Shown: positions 1-10,542, counted from the first letter of the stretch. The stretch is DNA of 14,378 nucleotides from DAIODI01 sp036746875 (GCA_036746875.1 DAIODI010000059.1:1-14378); one strand, 5' to 3'. Notes: generated by a model from the sequence alone, not told the origin. Program-made: numbers and translations.

Positions 1-705
1 GTGGTGCGGCCGCAGGCCGGGCTCCCCGGGCCGGCGCGCGAGGCGCACAGCGGCGTCGCCGACCGGCTGTGCAGCCGCGTCGGCGCGGCGGACGATCTCG
101 CCCGCGGCCGGTCCACGTTCATGGTCGAAATGGTGGAGACGGCGGCGATCGTCAACCAGGCGACGGACCGGTCGCTGGTGATCCTCGACGAGATCGGACG
201 CGGCACGGCCACGTTCGATGGACTGTCGATCGCCTGGGCGGCCGTCGAACACCTGCATGAGGTCAACCGCTGCCGGGCGCTGTTCGCCACGCATTTCCAC
301 GAGCTGACGGCGCTCGCCAACCGCCTCGCACGGCTCGCCAACGCCACCGTGAAGGTGAAGGAGTGGCAGGGCGAAGTGGTGTTCCTGCACGAGGTCGGCC
401 CCGGCGCGGCCGATCGCAGCTACGGCATCCAGGTGGCCCGCCTCGCGGGGCTGCCGCCGCCGGTGATCGCCCGGGCAAGCGAAGTGCTGGAGGCGCTGGA
501 GTCCGCCGAACGCGCGCGGCCAAGGCAGACGCTGGTGGACGATCTGCCGCTGTTCTCCACGGCGCGGCCGCAACCGCCGGCGATGGCAAGGCCGGGAGAT
601 CCGGTTGCGGAGCGGCTGCGGTCCATCGCCGCCGACGATCTGTCGCCGCGGGACGCGCTGGCGCTGATCTACGAACTGAAGGCGCTCGCCGCGCAGGGCC
701 CCTGA
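1..705 (+). CDS. mutS: DNA mismatch repair ATPase MutS, C-terminal part (5' end outside window)
   Basis: MutS recognises base mismatches and small loops and, through ATP binding, recruits MutL. Only the last ~234 residues are present of a protein usually 850-900 residues long, so the clamp, lever and mismatch-binding domains and the Walker A loop lie to the left. Visible here are the conserved DDLARGRSTFMVEM segment (residues ~31-44), Walker B with LDEIGRGT (Asp63, Glu64), the ATHFHEL switch motif (His98), the helix-turn-helix dimer region (~140-170) and a C-terminal tail ending in a short helical segment. The apparent GTG at base 1 is the window edge, not a real start. The first ~27 residues depart from the family at positions that are normally fixed (Ser17 for Ile, Cys24 for Phe, and a Leu-Pro-Gly stretch at 8-10), which suggests base errors at the sequence end. 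It is followed 63 bases later by glnD on the same strand, the order seen in many alphaproteobacteria. Confidence 0.96.
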   Translation: MVRPQAGLPGPAREAHSGVADRLCSRVGAADDLARGRSTFMVEMVETAAIVNQATDRSLVILDEIGRGTATFDGLSIAWAAVEHLHEVNRCRALFATHFHELTALANRLARLANATVKVKEWQGEVVFLHEVGPGAADRSYGIQVARLAGLPPPVIARASEVLEALESAERARPRQTLVDDLPLFSTARPQPPAMARPGDPVAERLRSIAADDLSPRDALALIYELKALAAQGP

Positions 706-768
706 CCGGCGGCGGCCTGCCCGGGCGAGCTTGACAGGGGCCGCCCGGCGGGTGCTCCTGACACGCCG

Positions 769-3552
769 ATGAACCGCCACCTGTCGCTTCAAGCCATGCC
801 CGACGAAGCCGAGATTGCGGCGCGGCTGCGCCCCGTGGTCGAGGCGCAGGCCGATCCGCTGAAGCTGCGCGCGGCGCTCGTTCCGGCGCTGAAGGGCGTC
901 GTCGCCGAAGCGCGCTCCGCTGCCGAGGCGCAACTGCGCGCCGACGGTGGCGGCGCCGCCTGCGCGCGCCGGCTCAGCGATTTCCAGGATGCGCTGATCC
1001 GGGCGCTGTTCCGGCTGGCGAGCCAGATTTACATGGCGGCGAACCCCTCCTCGTCGGAGCGCATCGCGGGCGTGGCGGTCGGCGGATACGGGCGTGGCAC
1101 GCTGGCGCCCGGCTCCGACATCGACCTGCTGTTCCTGCTCCCCTACAAGCAGACCGCGTGGGGCGAAAGCATCGTCGAGTTCATGCTCTACGTGCTGTGG
1201 GATTGCGGCTTCAAGGTGGGCCACGCGAGCCGCAGCGTGGACGAATCGCTGAGGCAGGCGCGCACCGACCAGACCATCCAGACCGCCGTTCTCGAAGCCC
1301 GCTACATCTGCGGCGACGAGGCGCTCGCCGCCGAGCTCGAACGACGCTACCGCAGCGACATCCGCGCCGGCGACGTCAAGGCGTTCATCGCCGCAAAGCT
1401 CGCCGAGCAGGACGCCCGCCACGAACGCGCCGGGCAGTCGCGCTACCTCGTCGAGCCCGACGTGAAGGACGGCAAGGGGGGCCTGCGCGACCTCAACACG
1501 CTGTTCTGGATCGCCAGGTTCGTTTACGGAACCAAGAAGGCGGCCGATTTCGTCGGCGACGGCGTTTTTGCGCGCGAGGAATTCGCGCGCTTCGAAAAGT
1601 GCGAGAACTTTCTCTGGGCGGTGCGCTGCCACCTGCATTTCATGACCAGGCGCGCCACCGACCGCCTCAGCTTCGAGTACCAGCCCGACGTAGCCAGCCG
1701 CCTGGGCTACAAGGAGCACGCAGGGCTCCGCCAGGTGGAGCGCTTCATGCGCCACTACTTCCTCGTGGCCAAGGACGTGGGCGACCTCACCCGCATCTTC
1801 TGCTCCGGCCTTGAGGCGCGGCAGATGAAGCAGGCGCCGTCGCTGTCGCGGTTGTTCCTGCCCTTCCTTCAGAAGGAGGCGAAGGCGGTTCCCGAAAGCG
1901 CGGATTTCCGGATCGACGGGCGCCTTCAGGCGGTCGACGGCACGGTGTTCGAGCGTGATCCGGTCAATCTCCTGCTGCTGTTCCACATCGCCGAACGCCA
2001 CAACGTGGCGATCCACCCGGACACCCTGGCGCTGGCCCACCGGTCGCTGCGGCTGGTGGACGACCGGCTGCGCGCCGACCCGGAGGCGAACCAGCTTTTC
2101 CTCGACCTGCTGTGCCACAGCCGCGACCCGGAAGCCGTGTTCCGCCGCATGAACGAAACCGGGTTGCTCGGGCGGTTCGTGCCGGACTTCGGCCGGATCG
2201 TGGCGATGATGCAGTTCAGCATGTACCACCACTACACCGTGGACGAACACCTGATCCGGGCGCTCGGCATTCTCGCCGAAATCGGGCGTGGCGGTCTCAA
2301 GGAGGAGCACCCGCTGGCGACGGCGATCTGGACGTCGCTGTCGGACTCCGGCCGCCGCTCGCTCTACGCGGCGACGCTGCTCCACGACATCGCCAAGGGC
2401 CGCAAGGCGGATCATTCGGTGGCCGGCGAGCGCATCGCGCTGGAGCTTTGCCCGCGCTTCGGCCTGACGCCATCGGAAACCGAAACCGTCGCCTGGCTGG
2501 TGCGCCACCATCTGGTGATGAGCGAGACCGCGCAGATGCGCGACCTCAACGACTTCAAGACCATCCTCGACTTCGCCGCCGTCGTGCAAAGCCCGGAACG
2601 GCTGAAGCTGCTGCTTGTGCTGACCGTCGTCGACATCCGCGCCGTCGGCCCCGGCGTGTGGAACGGCTGGAAGGGCCAGCTTCTGCGCACGCTCTATCAC
2701 GAGACGGAGCCGGTGCTCTCCGGCGGCCACGTTTCCGTGTCGCGGCGCGATCTGGTGGCGGCGGCGCAGGCCGAGTTCCGCGCGCTGATGCACGACTGGC
2801 CGCGCGAGCGCGTCGAGGCCTATATCGCGCGCCACTACGACGCCTACTGGATCAACCACGACGCGGCGCGCCATGCCGCGCACGCCCGGCTCCTGGCCGA
2901 AACGGAAGCCGGCGGCGGGACCATCGCCACCCACGTCTCGACCGACGGATTCACGGCGATCACCGAGATCACCGTCTACGCCCCCGACCATCCGCGCCTG
3001 CTCGCGCTGCTCACCGGCGCGTGCGCGGCGGCCGGCGCCAACATCGCCGGCGCGCAGATCTACACTACGGTGGACGGCATGGCGCTCGACACGCTGTTCA
3101 TCGGCCGCGAATTCGGCGACGACGCCGACGAGCGGCGGCGCGCGCAGCGGGTGTGCGAGCTGATCCGCAAGACGCTGGCGGGCGAAGTGAAGGTGCGCGA
3201 CCTCGTCGCGCAGCGCCGCCCGCAGGCGAGGCTCAAGGCGTTCCGCGTCGAGCCGCGCGTCGTCATCGACAACGTCTCGTCGAACCGCTTCACGGTGATC
3301 GAGGTGTCGGGCCTCGACCGCATCGGCCTGCTCTATGCGCTCACCGAAGCGCTGTTCCGGCTCAACCTCAACATCGTGTCGGCGCAGATCACCACGTTCG
3401 GCGAGCGCGCCATGGACGTCTTCTACGTCACCGATCTCACCGGCGCGAAGATCGTCAGCGCCAACCGCCACAAGGCCATCGAGCGCGAACTGCTGGTGGC
3501 GCTGGCCCCGCCGGAAACCGCAACCGCCGGTGCGACGACGGCGGCCGGCTGA
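769..3552 (+). CDS. glnD: Bifunctional [protein-PII] uridylyltransferase/uridylyl-removing enzyme GlnD
   Basis: GlnD senses glutamine. When glutamine is low it uridylylates the PII proteins GlnB/GlnK, and when glutamine is high it removes the UMP. This in turn controls glutamine synthetase adenylylation, NtrBC and AmtB in the cytoplasm. The 927-residue product has all expected domains. The nucleotidyltransferase motif runs from GGYGRG (105-110) to GSDIDLLF (115-122), with metal-binding Asp117 and Asp119. An HD phosphohydrolase domain for UMP removal has His494 and the LLHDIAKG motif (His539, Asp540). Two C-terminal ACT domains, the glutamine-binding part, begin near residues 728 and 841. Length fits alphaproteobacterial GlnD, slightly longer than the E. 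coli enzyme. The start at 769 has no clear Shine-Dalgarno; a second in-frame ATG at 796 is possible. A TTGACA hexamer at 731-736 lies upstream but lacks a convincing -10 partner, so read-through from mutS is equally possible. The stop is one base from the convergent ATPase gene. Confidence 0.98.
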   Translation: MNRHLSLQAMPDEAEIAARLRPVVEAQADPLKLRAALVPALKGVVAEARSAAEAQLRADGGGAACARRLSDFQDALIRALFRLASQIYMAANPSSSERIAGVAVGGYGRGTLAPGSDIDLLFLLPYKQTAWGESIVEFMLYVLWDCGFKVGHASRSVDESLRQARTDQTIQTAVLEARYICGDEALAAELERRYRSDIRAGDVKAFIAAKLAEQDARHERAGQSRYLVEPDVKDGKGGLRDLNTLFWIARFVYGTKKAADFVGDGVFAREEFARFEKCENFLWAVRCHLHFMTRRATDRLSFEYQPDVASRLGYKEHAGLRQVERFMRHYFLVAKDVGDLTRIFCSGLEARQMKQAPSLSRLFLPFLQKEAKAVPESADFRIDGRLQAVDGTVFERDPVNLLLLFHIAERHNVAIHPDTLALAHRSLRLVDDRLRADPEANQLFLDLLCHSRDPEAVFRRMNETGLLGRFVPDFGRIVAMMQFSMYHHYTVDEHLIRALGILAEIGRGGLKEEHPLATAIWTSLSDSGRRSLYAATLLHDIAKGRKADHSVAGERIALELCPRFGLTPSETETVAWLVRHHLVMSETAQMRDLNDFKTILDFAAVVQSPERLKLLLVLTVVDIRAVGPGVWNGWKGQLLRTLYHETEPVLSGGHVSVSRRDLVAAAQAEFRALMHDWPRERVEAYIARHYDAYWINHDAARHAAHARLLAETEAGGGTIATHVSTDGFTAITEITVYAPDHPRLLALLTGACAAAGANIAGAQIYTTVDGMALDTLFIGREFGDDADERRRAQRVCELIRKTLAGEVKVRDLVAQRRPQARLKAFRVEPRVVIDNVSSNRFTVIEVSGLDRIGLLYALTEALFRLNLNIVSAQITTFGERAMDVFYVTDLTGAKIVSANRHKAIERELLVALAPPETATAGATTAAG

Positions 3553-3553
3553 C

Positions 3554-5896
<2,343 letters not shown>

Positions 5897-6012
5897 TGCG
5901 GCGATATGGGGCGGGATGCAGGAGCCAATCAAGCCCCGGTGGAGACGCGCGCCGCTTGCAGCCGTGCGAGGCTTGCGCGATGGTTGCGCCGTTACCCGGG
6001 GGAACCGCCGCC
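5897..6012. promoter_or_regulatory. Divergent intergenic region between copper ATPase and lldD-type gene
   Basis: These 116 bases separate two genes read in opposite directions, so promoters for both should lie here or just inside the coding ends. The only clear signal is a ribosome-binding stretch GGGGGA at 5998-6003, nine bases before the ATG at 6013, which supports that start over an in-frame ATG at 5980. I looked for the inverted CTTCC-type repeat expected of a CueR operator and saw none; CTTGC occurs twice but as direct copies. No convincing -35/-10 pair was recognised. Confidence 0.5.
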
Positions 6013-7158
6013 ATGCGCTACATCGCCGATGTCGAGGAAATGCGCCGGATCGCGCGCCGGCGCGTGCCGCGCATGTTCTACGACTACGTCGACTCCGGTT
6101 CGTGGACCGAAGGCACCTACCGCGCCAACGAAACCGCCTTCGGTAAGATCGGCCTGCGCCAGCGCGTGGCGGTGGACCTCACCACCCGGTCGCTCGCCTC
6201 GACCATGATCGGCCAGCCGGTGGCGATGCCGGTGGCGCTCGCCCCCACCGGCCTCACCGGCATGGTGCACCCGGACGGGGAGATCATCGCGGCCAGGGTG
6301 TGCGAGGCGCTGGGCGTCCCGTTCACGCTCTCCACCATGAGCAGCTGTTCGATCGAGGATATCGCCGAACGGGTCACGAAGCCGTTCTGGTTCCAGCTCT
6401 ACGTCATGCGCGACCGCGATTTCGTCCTCCGCCTGATCGACCGGGCGAAGGCGGCGCAATGTTCGGCGCTGGTGCTGACGCTCGACCTGCAGATCCTCGG
6501 CATCCGCCACAAGGACGTGAGGAACGGCCTTTCCGTTCCCCCGCGCCCCACCGTCGCCAACATGCTCAACGTGCTCTCGAAGCCGGGTTGGCTCGCAGGC
6601 ATGGCCGCCACGCCGCGGCGCACCTTCCGCAACATCGCCGGGCATGTGGAGGGGATCACCGACATGTCGAAACTCTCGGCCTGGACCGCCGAGCAGTTCG
6701 ACACCTCGCTGTCGTGGGACGACGTGAACTGGATCCGCGATCGCTGGGGCGGCAAGCTGATCCTCAAGGGCGTTCTCGACCCGCAGGACGCCGAGCGCGC
6801 CGTGAAGACGGGCGCGGATGCGCTGATCGTCTCCAACCACGGCGGCCGCCAGCTCGACGGGGCTCCCGCCACCATCGACGCCTTGTCCGATGTCGTCGCC
6901 GCCGTCGGCGACCGCATGGAGGTTCACCTCGACAGCGGCATACGTTCGGGGCAGGACGTGCTCAAGGCGCTGGCGCTCGGCGCAAGGGGAACCTACATCG
7001 GCCGCGCCTACCTCTACGGCCTCGGCGCTTACGGCGAGGCGGGCCTGCGCCGCGTGCTGGAGATGATCCGCACCGAACTGGACCTGTCGATGGCGTTCTG
7101 CGGCCGCCGCAGCATCGCCGAGATCGACCGCAGCATTCTTCTGGAGACCCCCAGATGA
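6013..7158 (+). CDS. lldD: FMN-dependent alpha-hydroxyacid dehydrogenase (L-lactate dehydrogenase/glycolate oxidase family)
   Basis: Oxidises an L-2-hydroxy acid to the 2-keto acid with FMN, passing electrons to quinone or oxygen. The 381-residue length is typical. The active-site set of the family is complete and falls almost at the numbering of plant glycolate oxidase: Tyr25, Tyr130, Asp158, Lys252, His276 (in SNHGGRQLD, 274-282) and Arg279. An insert of about 20 residues sits between Asp158 and Lys252, where bacterial membrane-associated lactate dehydrogenases have a variable loop. The FMN-binding strand ALAPTGLTGM lies near residue 80. The substrate (lactate, glycolate, mandelate or another hydroxy acid) cannot be told from sequence, so the symbol names the closest family only. 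Its stop codon overlaps the ATG of the decayed formamidase gene (ATGA at 7155-7158), an arrangement typical of translational coupling, so the two were once in one operon. Confidence 0.9.
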   Translation: MRYIADVEEMRRIARRRVPRMFYDYVDSGSWTEGTYRANETAFGKIGLRQRVAVDLTTRSLASTMIGQPVAMPVALAPTGLTGMVHPDGEIIAARVCEALGVPFTLSTMSSCSIEDIAERVTKPFWFQLYVMRDRDFVLRLIDRAKAAQCSALVLTLDLQILGIRHKDVRNGLSVPPRPTVANMLNVLSKPGWLAGMAATPRRTFRNIAGHVEGITDMSKLSAWTAEQFDTSLSWDDVNWIRDRWGGKLILKGVLDPQDAERAVKTGADALIVSNHGGRQLDGAPATIDALSDVVAAVGDRMEVHLDSGIRSGQDVLKALALGARGTYIGRAYLYGLGAYGEAGLRRVLEMIRTELDLSMAFCGRRSIAEIDRSILLETPR

Positions 7159-7647
7159 CCGACTGGATTTCGTCGAGCTCCATGGCGCGCAAGGGCGTGG
7201 CGAACAGCGAGCGGGGCAAGACGCACCAATTCACAGTGGAGAAGCAGAGCCGATCCAACTAGGTCTAAGGCCCCTTCGCCGACCCGGTGCTCACCATCGC
7301 GCCCGGCGACATCGTGGTGGCCGAAACCGAGGACGCCTTCGAGGGCGTCGTCAAGTCGCAACAGCACAGCCCGACGCAGCTTCTGCGGATGCCGTTTCTC
7401 AACCCGCAGTGCGGCACGATCCCGTCAAGGGCGCGCCGAAGGGCGCGGCAACATGGACCTGCCGGACGTGGCGCGCATCGCCTGCCGCGAGTTGATCCGC
7501 TGGCTGGTCGCCGACGACGGCTTCGAGGAGTGGGAAGCGTACTTCCTGCTCACCCAGGCCGGCCGCGTGCGGGTGGGAAACATGGTGAACCCGAAATGCA
7601 TGCTCGGGGCCTCGATCCTGAAGGGCTACATCACGGCGGCCGCCTGA
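7155..7647 (+). pseudogene. Decayed acetamidase/formamidase gene
   Basis: Remnant of an acetamidase/formamidase family enzyme (PF03069-type), which hydrolyses short amides to acid and ammonia. Frame one starts at 7155 (MTDWISSSSMARKG...) and reads into the family's N-terminal region, including TIAPGDIVVAETEDAFEG and MPFLNPQCG. It is broken by TAG at 7260-7262 and TAA at 7266-7268, each at a place where a Tyr codon (TAC) would fit (N-Y-V-Y-GPF). Near 7420 one base is missing, shifting VKGAPKGA (7424-7447) into another frame. At about 7448-7453 most of the enzyme's middle is gone, and a third frame (7453-7647) gives the family C-terminus: RELIRWLVADDGF, then YFLLTQAGRVRVGNMVNP and LGASILKGY. 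About 160 codons remain of a protein usually above 300 residues. An open stretch from ATG 7453 could in principle make a 64-residue fragment, but without the active site. Translation of the first 35 codons may persist by coupling to the upstream gene. Confidence 0.88.
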
Positions 7648-7658
7648 GGCGCCGTCCG

Positions 7659-7670
7659 CCGGCGCGCCGG
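7659..7670. repeat. Perfect 12-base GC palindrome after the pseudogene
   Basis: CCGGCGCGCCGG is a perfect palindrome lying 12 bases after the TGA that closes the formamidase remnant (7645-7647). It could be the stem of an old terminator, but it has no T-run behind it and GC palindromes are common at this base composition. The rest of the gap to the flavin monooxygenase (7671-7744) shows no promoter that I would defend; TTGCAG at 7701-7706 has only a poor -10 match. Confidence 0.3.
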
Positions 7671-7744
7671 TCGAGATTGCGCGATTTTGCGTCGAAATCC
7701 TTGCAGCGGCGTCCCCGCGCGTGCTCAATCCTGTATGTCCTCAC

Positions 7745-7750
7745 GGGAGG
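7745..7750 (+). promoter_or_regulatory. Ribosome-binding site of the luciferase-family gene
   Basis: GGGAGG stands eight bases before the ATG at 7759. This fixes the start of the flavin monooxygenase, since the open frame runs further upstream without a comparable site. Confidence 0.75.
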
Positions 7751-7758
7751 TATCCGCG

Positions 7759-8826
7759 ATGAAGTTCCAGCTCGCCATCAATCTCGAACGCATGGACGCG
7801 TCCACGGACATGCGCGAGGTGGCCCGCCACACGCTCGAGATGGTGCAGATGGCGGAGGACGGCGGCTTCACCATCGCCTGGGCCGCCGAGCATCACGCGC
7901 TGGAGATGACCATCGCGCCGGACCCCTTCCAGATCCTCACCTGGTGGGGCGCCCACACCAACCGCATCCGTCTCGGCACGGCGGTGGCGGTGGCCCCCTA
8001 CTGGCACCCGATCAAGCTCGCGGGCGAGGCGGCGATGACCGACCTGATCACCGGCGGGCGGCTGGAGTTCGGCATCGGTTCCGGCGCCTACCAGCGCGAG
8101 TTCGACCGCATGCACCCCGGCCTCAGGCAGACCGACGCCTGGCGTTACATGCAGGAGATGCTGCCCGCCGTGCTGGCGCTCTGGCAGGGCGATTACGAAC
8201 ACAACGGCGAGTACTGGAAGTTCCCGCTCTCCACCTCGGTGCCGAAGCCGGTGCAGAAGCCGCACCCGCCGATCTGGGGCGCCGCGCGCGCGCCGGTCAC
8301 TTACGACTTCGCGGTGAAGCATACGCTCAACATCCAGTGCTGGCCGCTCACCCGGCCGATGTCGGAGGCCGAGCTCTACGTCGGCCGCCTCAACGAGGCG
8401 CTCGCCAACAACCCCGGCAAGCCGCGCCCGACGATGGCGATGATGCGCCACACCGCCGTCTACGACAGAAAGCAGGACTGGATGGTTCCGGTGCGCGCCG
8501 CGCAGCGCCAGCTCGGGCAGTTCGAGAACCTGTTCAAGAACCTGGGCGACGTGAGGAACGGCTTCCCCAAGGAGGTCGATCTGGAAGGCATCGCCAACCG
8601 CGACGAATACGACCCGCAGATGCTGTCGACGAACCTGATGTTCGGCACGCCCGACGAGGTGATCGAGAAGCTCAAGCCCTACGAAGCGCTGGGCGTGGAC
8701 GAGTTCATCTACTACGCAAGCCTGGGGCTGGGGCTGAAGGAGCAGAAGCGCTCCATGGAGCTGTTCTGCAAGGAGGTGATCCCCGCCTTCGAGCGCGCCG
8801 ACGCGCCGGTGAAGAAGCGCGCCTGA
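7759..8826 (+). CDS. LLM-class (luciferase-like) flavin-dependent monooxygenase
   Basis: A 355-residue TIM-barrel enzyme of the bacterial luciferase family (PF00296-type). These use reduced FMN (or F420) and oxygen to hydroxylate, desulphonate or cleave small organic molecules, generally with reduced flavin supplied by a separate reductase. Supporting sequence: the N-terminal FQLAINLERMD strand, AEDGGFTIAWAAEHH (~32-46), the IRLGTAVAVAP strand (~72-82), and GRLEFGIGSGAYQREFDRM (~100-118), the family's flavin-binding signature with the conserved GxGxG-x-x-x-EF pattern. The C-terminal part has the usual FGTPDEVIEKL segment, where most family members have a GxPxxVxexl motif. The start is set by a strong ribosome site. 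No flavin reductase is present in the window, so a partner must be encoded elsewhere. It follows the dead formamidase and converges on the aldehyde dehydrogenase. Substrate unknown. Confidence 0.88.
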   Translation: MKFQLAINLERMDASTDMREVARHTLEMVQMAEDGGFTIAWAAEHHALEMTIAPDPFQILTWWGAHTNRIRLGTAVAVAPYWHPIKLAGEAAMTDLITGGRLEFGIGSGAYQREFDRMHPGLRQTDAWRYMQEMLPAVLALWQGDYEHNGEYWKFPLSTSVPKPVQKPHPPIWGAARAPVTYDFAVKHTLNIQCWPLTRPMSEAELYVGRLNEALANNPGKPRPTMAMMRHTAVYDRKQDWMVPVRAAQRQLGQFENLFKNLGDVRNGFPKEVDLEGIANRDEYDPQMLSTNLMFGTPDEVIEKLKPYEALGVDEFIYYASLGLGLKEQKRSMELFCKEVIPAFERADAPVKKRA

Positions 8827-8889
8827 GCCCTGCGGCCTACCTGGCGAGCCGGCTCAAGAGCCCGGGTGACGACGCGAACTCGGCGGCCG

Positions 8890-10374
8890 TCACCGCATGA
8901 CAAACGGATTGGCGAGGGGCGCGTCCGAGGTGTTGATCCACACCGTCTTGGGCCGCGTGTAGTCATAAATCGCCTGCATCCCGCTTTCGCGCCCGAAGCC
9001 CGACTCCTTCACGCCGCCGAAGGCCGCCACCGGCGACACCACGCGGTAGGTGTTCACCCACACGATCCCCGCCCGTAACTGCCGCGTGACGCGCAACGCC
9101 TTCGCGCCGTTCCGGGTGAACACCCCCGCCGCCAGCCCGTGCCGCGACTCGTTGGCGAGGCGAATCGCCTCGTCCTCCTCGCGAAAGCGCAGGACGCTGA
9201 GGACCGGCCCGAACAGCTCGGTGTCGACGATCCGCAGGTCCTGGCGCGGGCATTCGATGATTGTCGGCTCGTAGAACCAGCCGCGGTCGATCGACGGCGG
9301 ACGCCGGCCCCCGGTCAGCAGCCTGCCGCCCTGCTCCTGCGCGAACGCCACTTCCCTCTCGATCCGCTCCAGCTGGCCGGTGGTGGCGAGCGGTCCCATC
9401 TGGGTTTCCTCCGCCAGGGGATCGCCGATGCGGATGGCCCTGGCCTGCGAAACCATCGCGTCCAGGAAGCGGTCGGCGATGCTCTCGTGCAGGTAGAGGC
9501 GCGAGCCCGCCACGCAGCTCTGCCCCGACGCCCCGAAGATGCCGGCGATGGAGCCGTTGACGGCGCTTTCCAGATCGGCGTCGTCGAACACGATGAACGG
9601 CGATTTGCCGCCGAGCTCGAGCGACACCTCGGCGAAGTTCTCCGCCGAATTGCGGATGATGTGGCGCGCCGACTGGGGACCGCCGGTGAACGAGATCCGC
9701 GCCACGAGCGGATGCGAGGTGAGCACGCGGCCGCACGGGTCGCCGTGGCCGGTCACCACATTGACGACGCCCGGCGGAAAGCCCGCCTCGCCGATCAGCC
9801 GCGCAAAATCGAGCGCCGGAGCGGAGGCGTGTTCGGAGGCCTTCACCACCACGGTGTTGCCGGCCGCGAGCGCCGGGCCCAGCTTCACCGCCAAAAGGAA
9901 GAGCTGCGAGTTCCACGGCACGACGGCCGCGACGACGCCCAGCGGTTCGCGCAGCGTCATGGCCAGCATGTCGGGCTTGTCGATGGGCAGCGTCTCGCCG
10001 GCCACCTTGTCGCAACACCCGGCGTAGAAGTTGAAGAACTCGGCGATGTACTTCGCCTGCCAGCGCGTCTCCTTCAGCATCTTGCCGGTGTCGATGGTCT
10101 CGATCCGGCCCAGCTCCGCGGACATGCCGGCCAGGAGATCGGCGAGCTTGCGCAGATACTTCGCGCGCTGCCCGGGCAGGAGCTTCGACCACTCCCCTTC
10201 CGCGTAGGCCCGCCAAGCGGCGCGTACCGCCCGGTCCACATCCGCGGCGGTCGCTTCCGGGATCAGCGCCCACGGCTCGCCGGTCGTGGGGGTGACGCTT
10301 TCGAACGCGCCGCCGTCGCTCGCCTCCACCCACTCCCCGTCGATCAGCATGCGATAGGTTTTGAGCGCGCTCAT
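8890..10374 (-). CDS. NAD(P)-dependent aldehyde dehydrogenase
   Basis: Oxidises an aldehyde to the carboxylic acid with NAD(P)+ in the cytoplasm. The 494-residue protein has the complete ALDH-superfamily active site: oxyanion Asn155 (VVPWNSQ), cofactor-binding Lys178 (VVVKASEHA), general base Glu253 (SLELGGKSP) and nucleophile Cys287 (GQSCVAGSR). The nucleotide-binding turn reads FTGGPQSA (229-236), where many ALDHs have FTGS; an FTGG form occurs in several catabolic ALDHs. The C-terminal AFGGVKESGFGRE motif is present. ATG at 10374 is chosen because it matches the family N-terminus and has a GCGGAA-like ribosome site; the longer open frame upstream runs antisense through the next gene and is not coding. 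It is divergent from the PF06684 protein and convergent with the flavin monooxygenase, which suggests one catabolic locus. Substrate not predictable from sequence. Confidence 0.94.
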   Translation of the reverse strand: MSALKTYRMLIDGEWVEASDGGAFESVTPTTGEPWALIPEATAADVDRAVRAAWRAYAEGEWSKLLPGQRAKYLRKLADLLAGMSAELGRIETIDTGKMLKETRWQAKYIAEFFNFYAGCCDKVAGETLPIDKPDMLAMTLREPLGVVAAVVPWNSQLFLLAVKLGPALAAGNTVVVKASEHASAPALDFARLIGEAGFPPGVVNVVTGHGDPCGRVLTSHPLVARISFTGGPQSARHIIRNSAENFAEVSLELGGKSPFIVFDDADLESAVNGSIAGIFGASGQSCVAGSRLYLHESIADRFLDAMVSQARAIRIGDPLAEETQMGPLATTGQLERIEREVAFAQEQGGRLLTGGRRPPSIDRGWFYEPTIIECPRQDLRIVDTELFGPVLSVLRFREEDEAIRLANESRHGLAAGVFTRNGAKALRVTRQLRAGIVWVNTYRVVSPVAAFGGVKESGFGRESGMQAIYDYTRPKTVWINTSDAPLANPFVMR

Positions 10375-10542
10375 GTCGGTTCCGCTGGTCAGGTTTGCGT
10401 GGGTTCGACCCGGGCACCCTATCGCCCGGCCTGGCCGCGCTCTACAGTTTTTCGCCGTAAGGCGCTGAACATCCGCCGGAGCACGGACACGGCCGGCGCC
10501 GGGGTGTTCGTGCAGTGCGGTGCTGTTTTCCGGAGGCAAGCC
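10375..10542. promoter_or_regulatory. Divergent promoter region with a CCGGGC inverted repeat
   Basis: The 168 bases between the aldehyde dehydrogenase and the PF06684 gene must hold promoters for both. A perfect inverted repeat, CCGGGC (10410-10415), eight bases, GCCCGG (10424-10429), lies 36-55 bases upstream of the dehydrogenase start and could be an operator; six-base GC repeats are frequent in such DNA, so this is weak. A smaller CGCC-GTAA-GGCG stem is at 10453-10464. A clear ribosome site GGAGG (10532-10536) precedes the ATG at 10543 by six bases. No textbook sigma-70 hexamers were found. Confidence 0.45.

Noticed and set aside
728..760. Sigma-70 promoter for glnD based on TTGACA at 731-736
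   Set aside because: At 16-18 bases spacing there is no TATAAT-like sequence (GCTCCT, CTCCTG); a single hexamer is not enough for a promoter call.
5897..6012. CueR-type copper operator upstream of the ATPase
   Set aside because: No inverted repeat of the expected form was found; the two CTTGC copies run in the same direction.
7255..7275. Stop-codon recoding (TAG and TAA read as an amino acid) in the formamidase gene
   Set aside because: The gene also has a frameshift and a large deletion, and neighbouring genes end normally with TGA, TAG or TAA. Plain decay explains everything.
8846..8855. GAGCCGGCTC palindrome between the flavin monooxygenase and aldehyde dehydrogenase as a bidirectional terminator
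   Set aside because: The arms have no loop beyond the palindrome centre and there is no T-run; such short GC palindromes are frequent here.
7287..8900. Long plus-strand open frame of 537 codons running from the formamidase remnant through the flavin monooxygenase
   Set aside because: Only its first ~45 codons match a protein family (the formamidase N-terminal part after the stops). The rest is Arg/Ala-rich shadow of the luciferase-family gene in another frame, as expected in GC-rich DNA.
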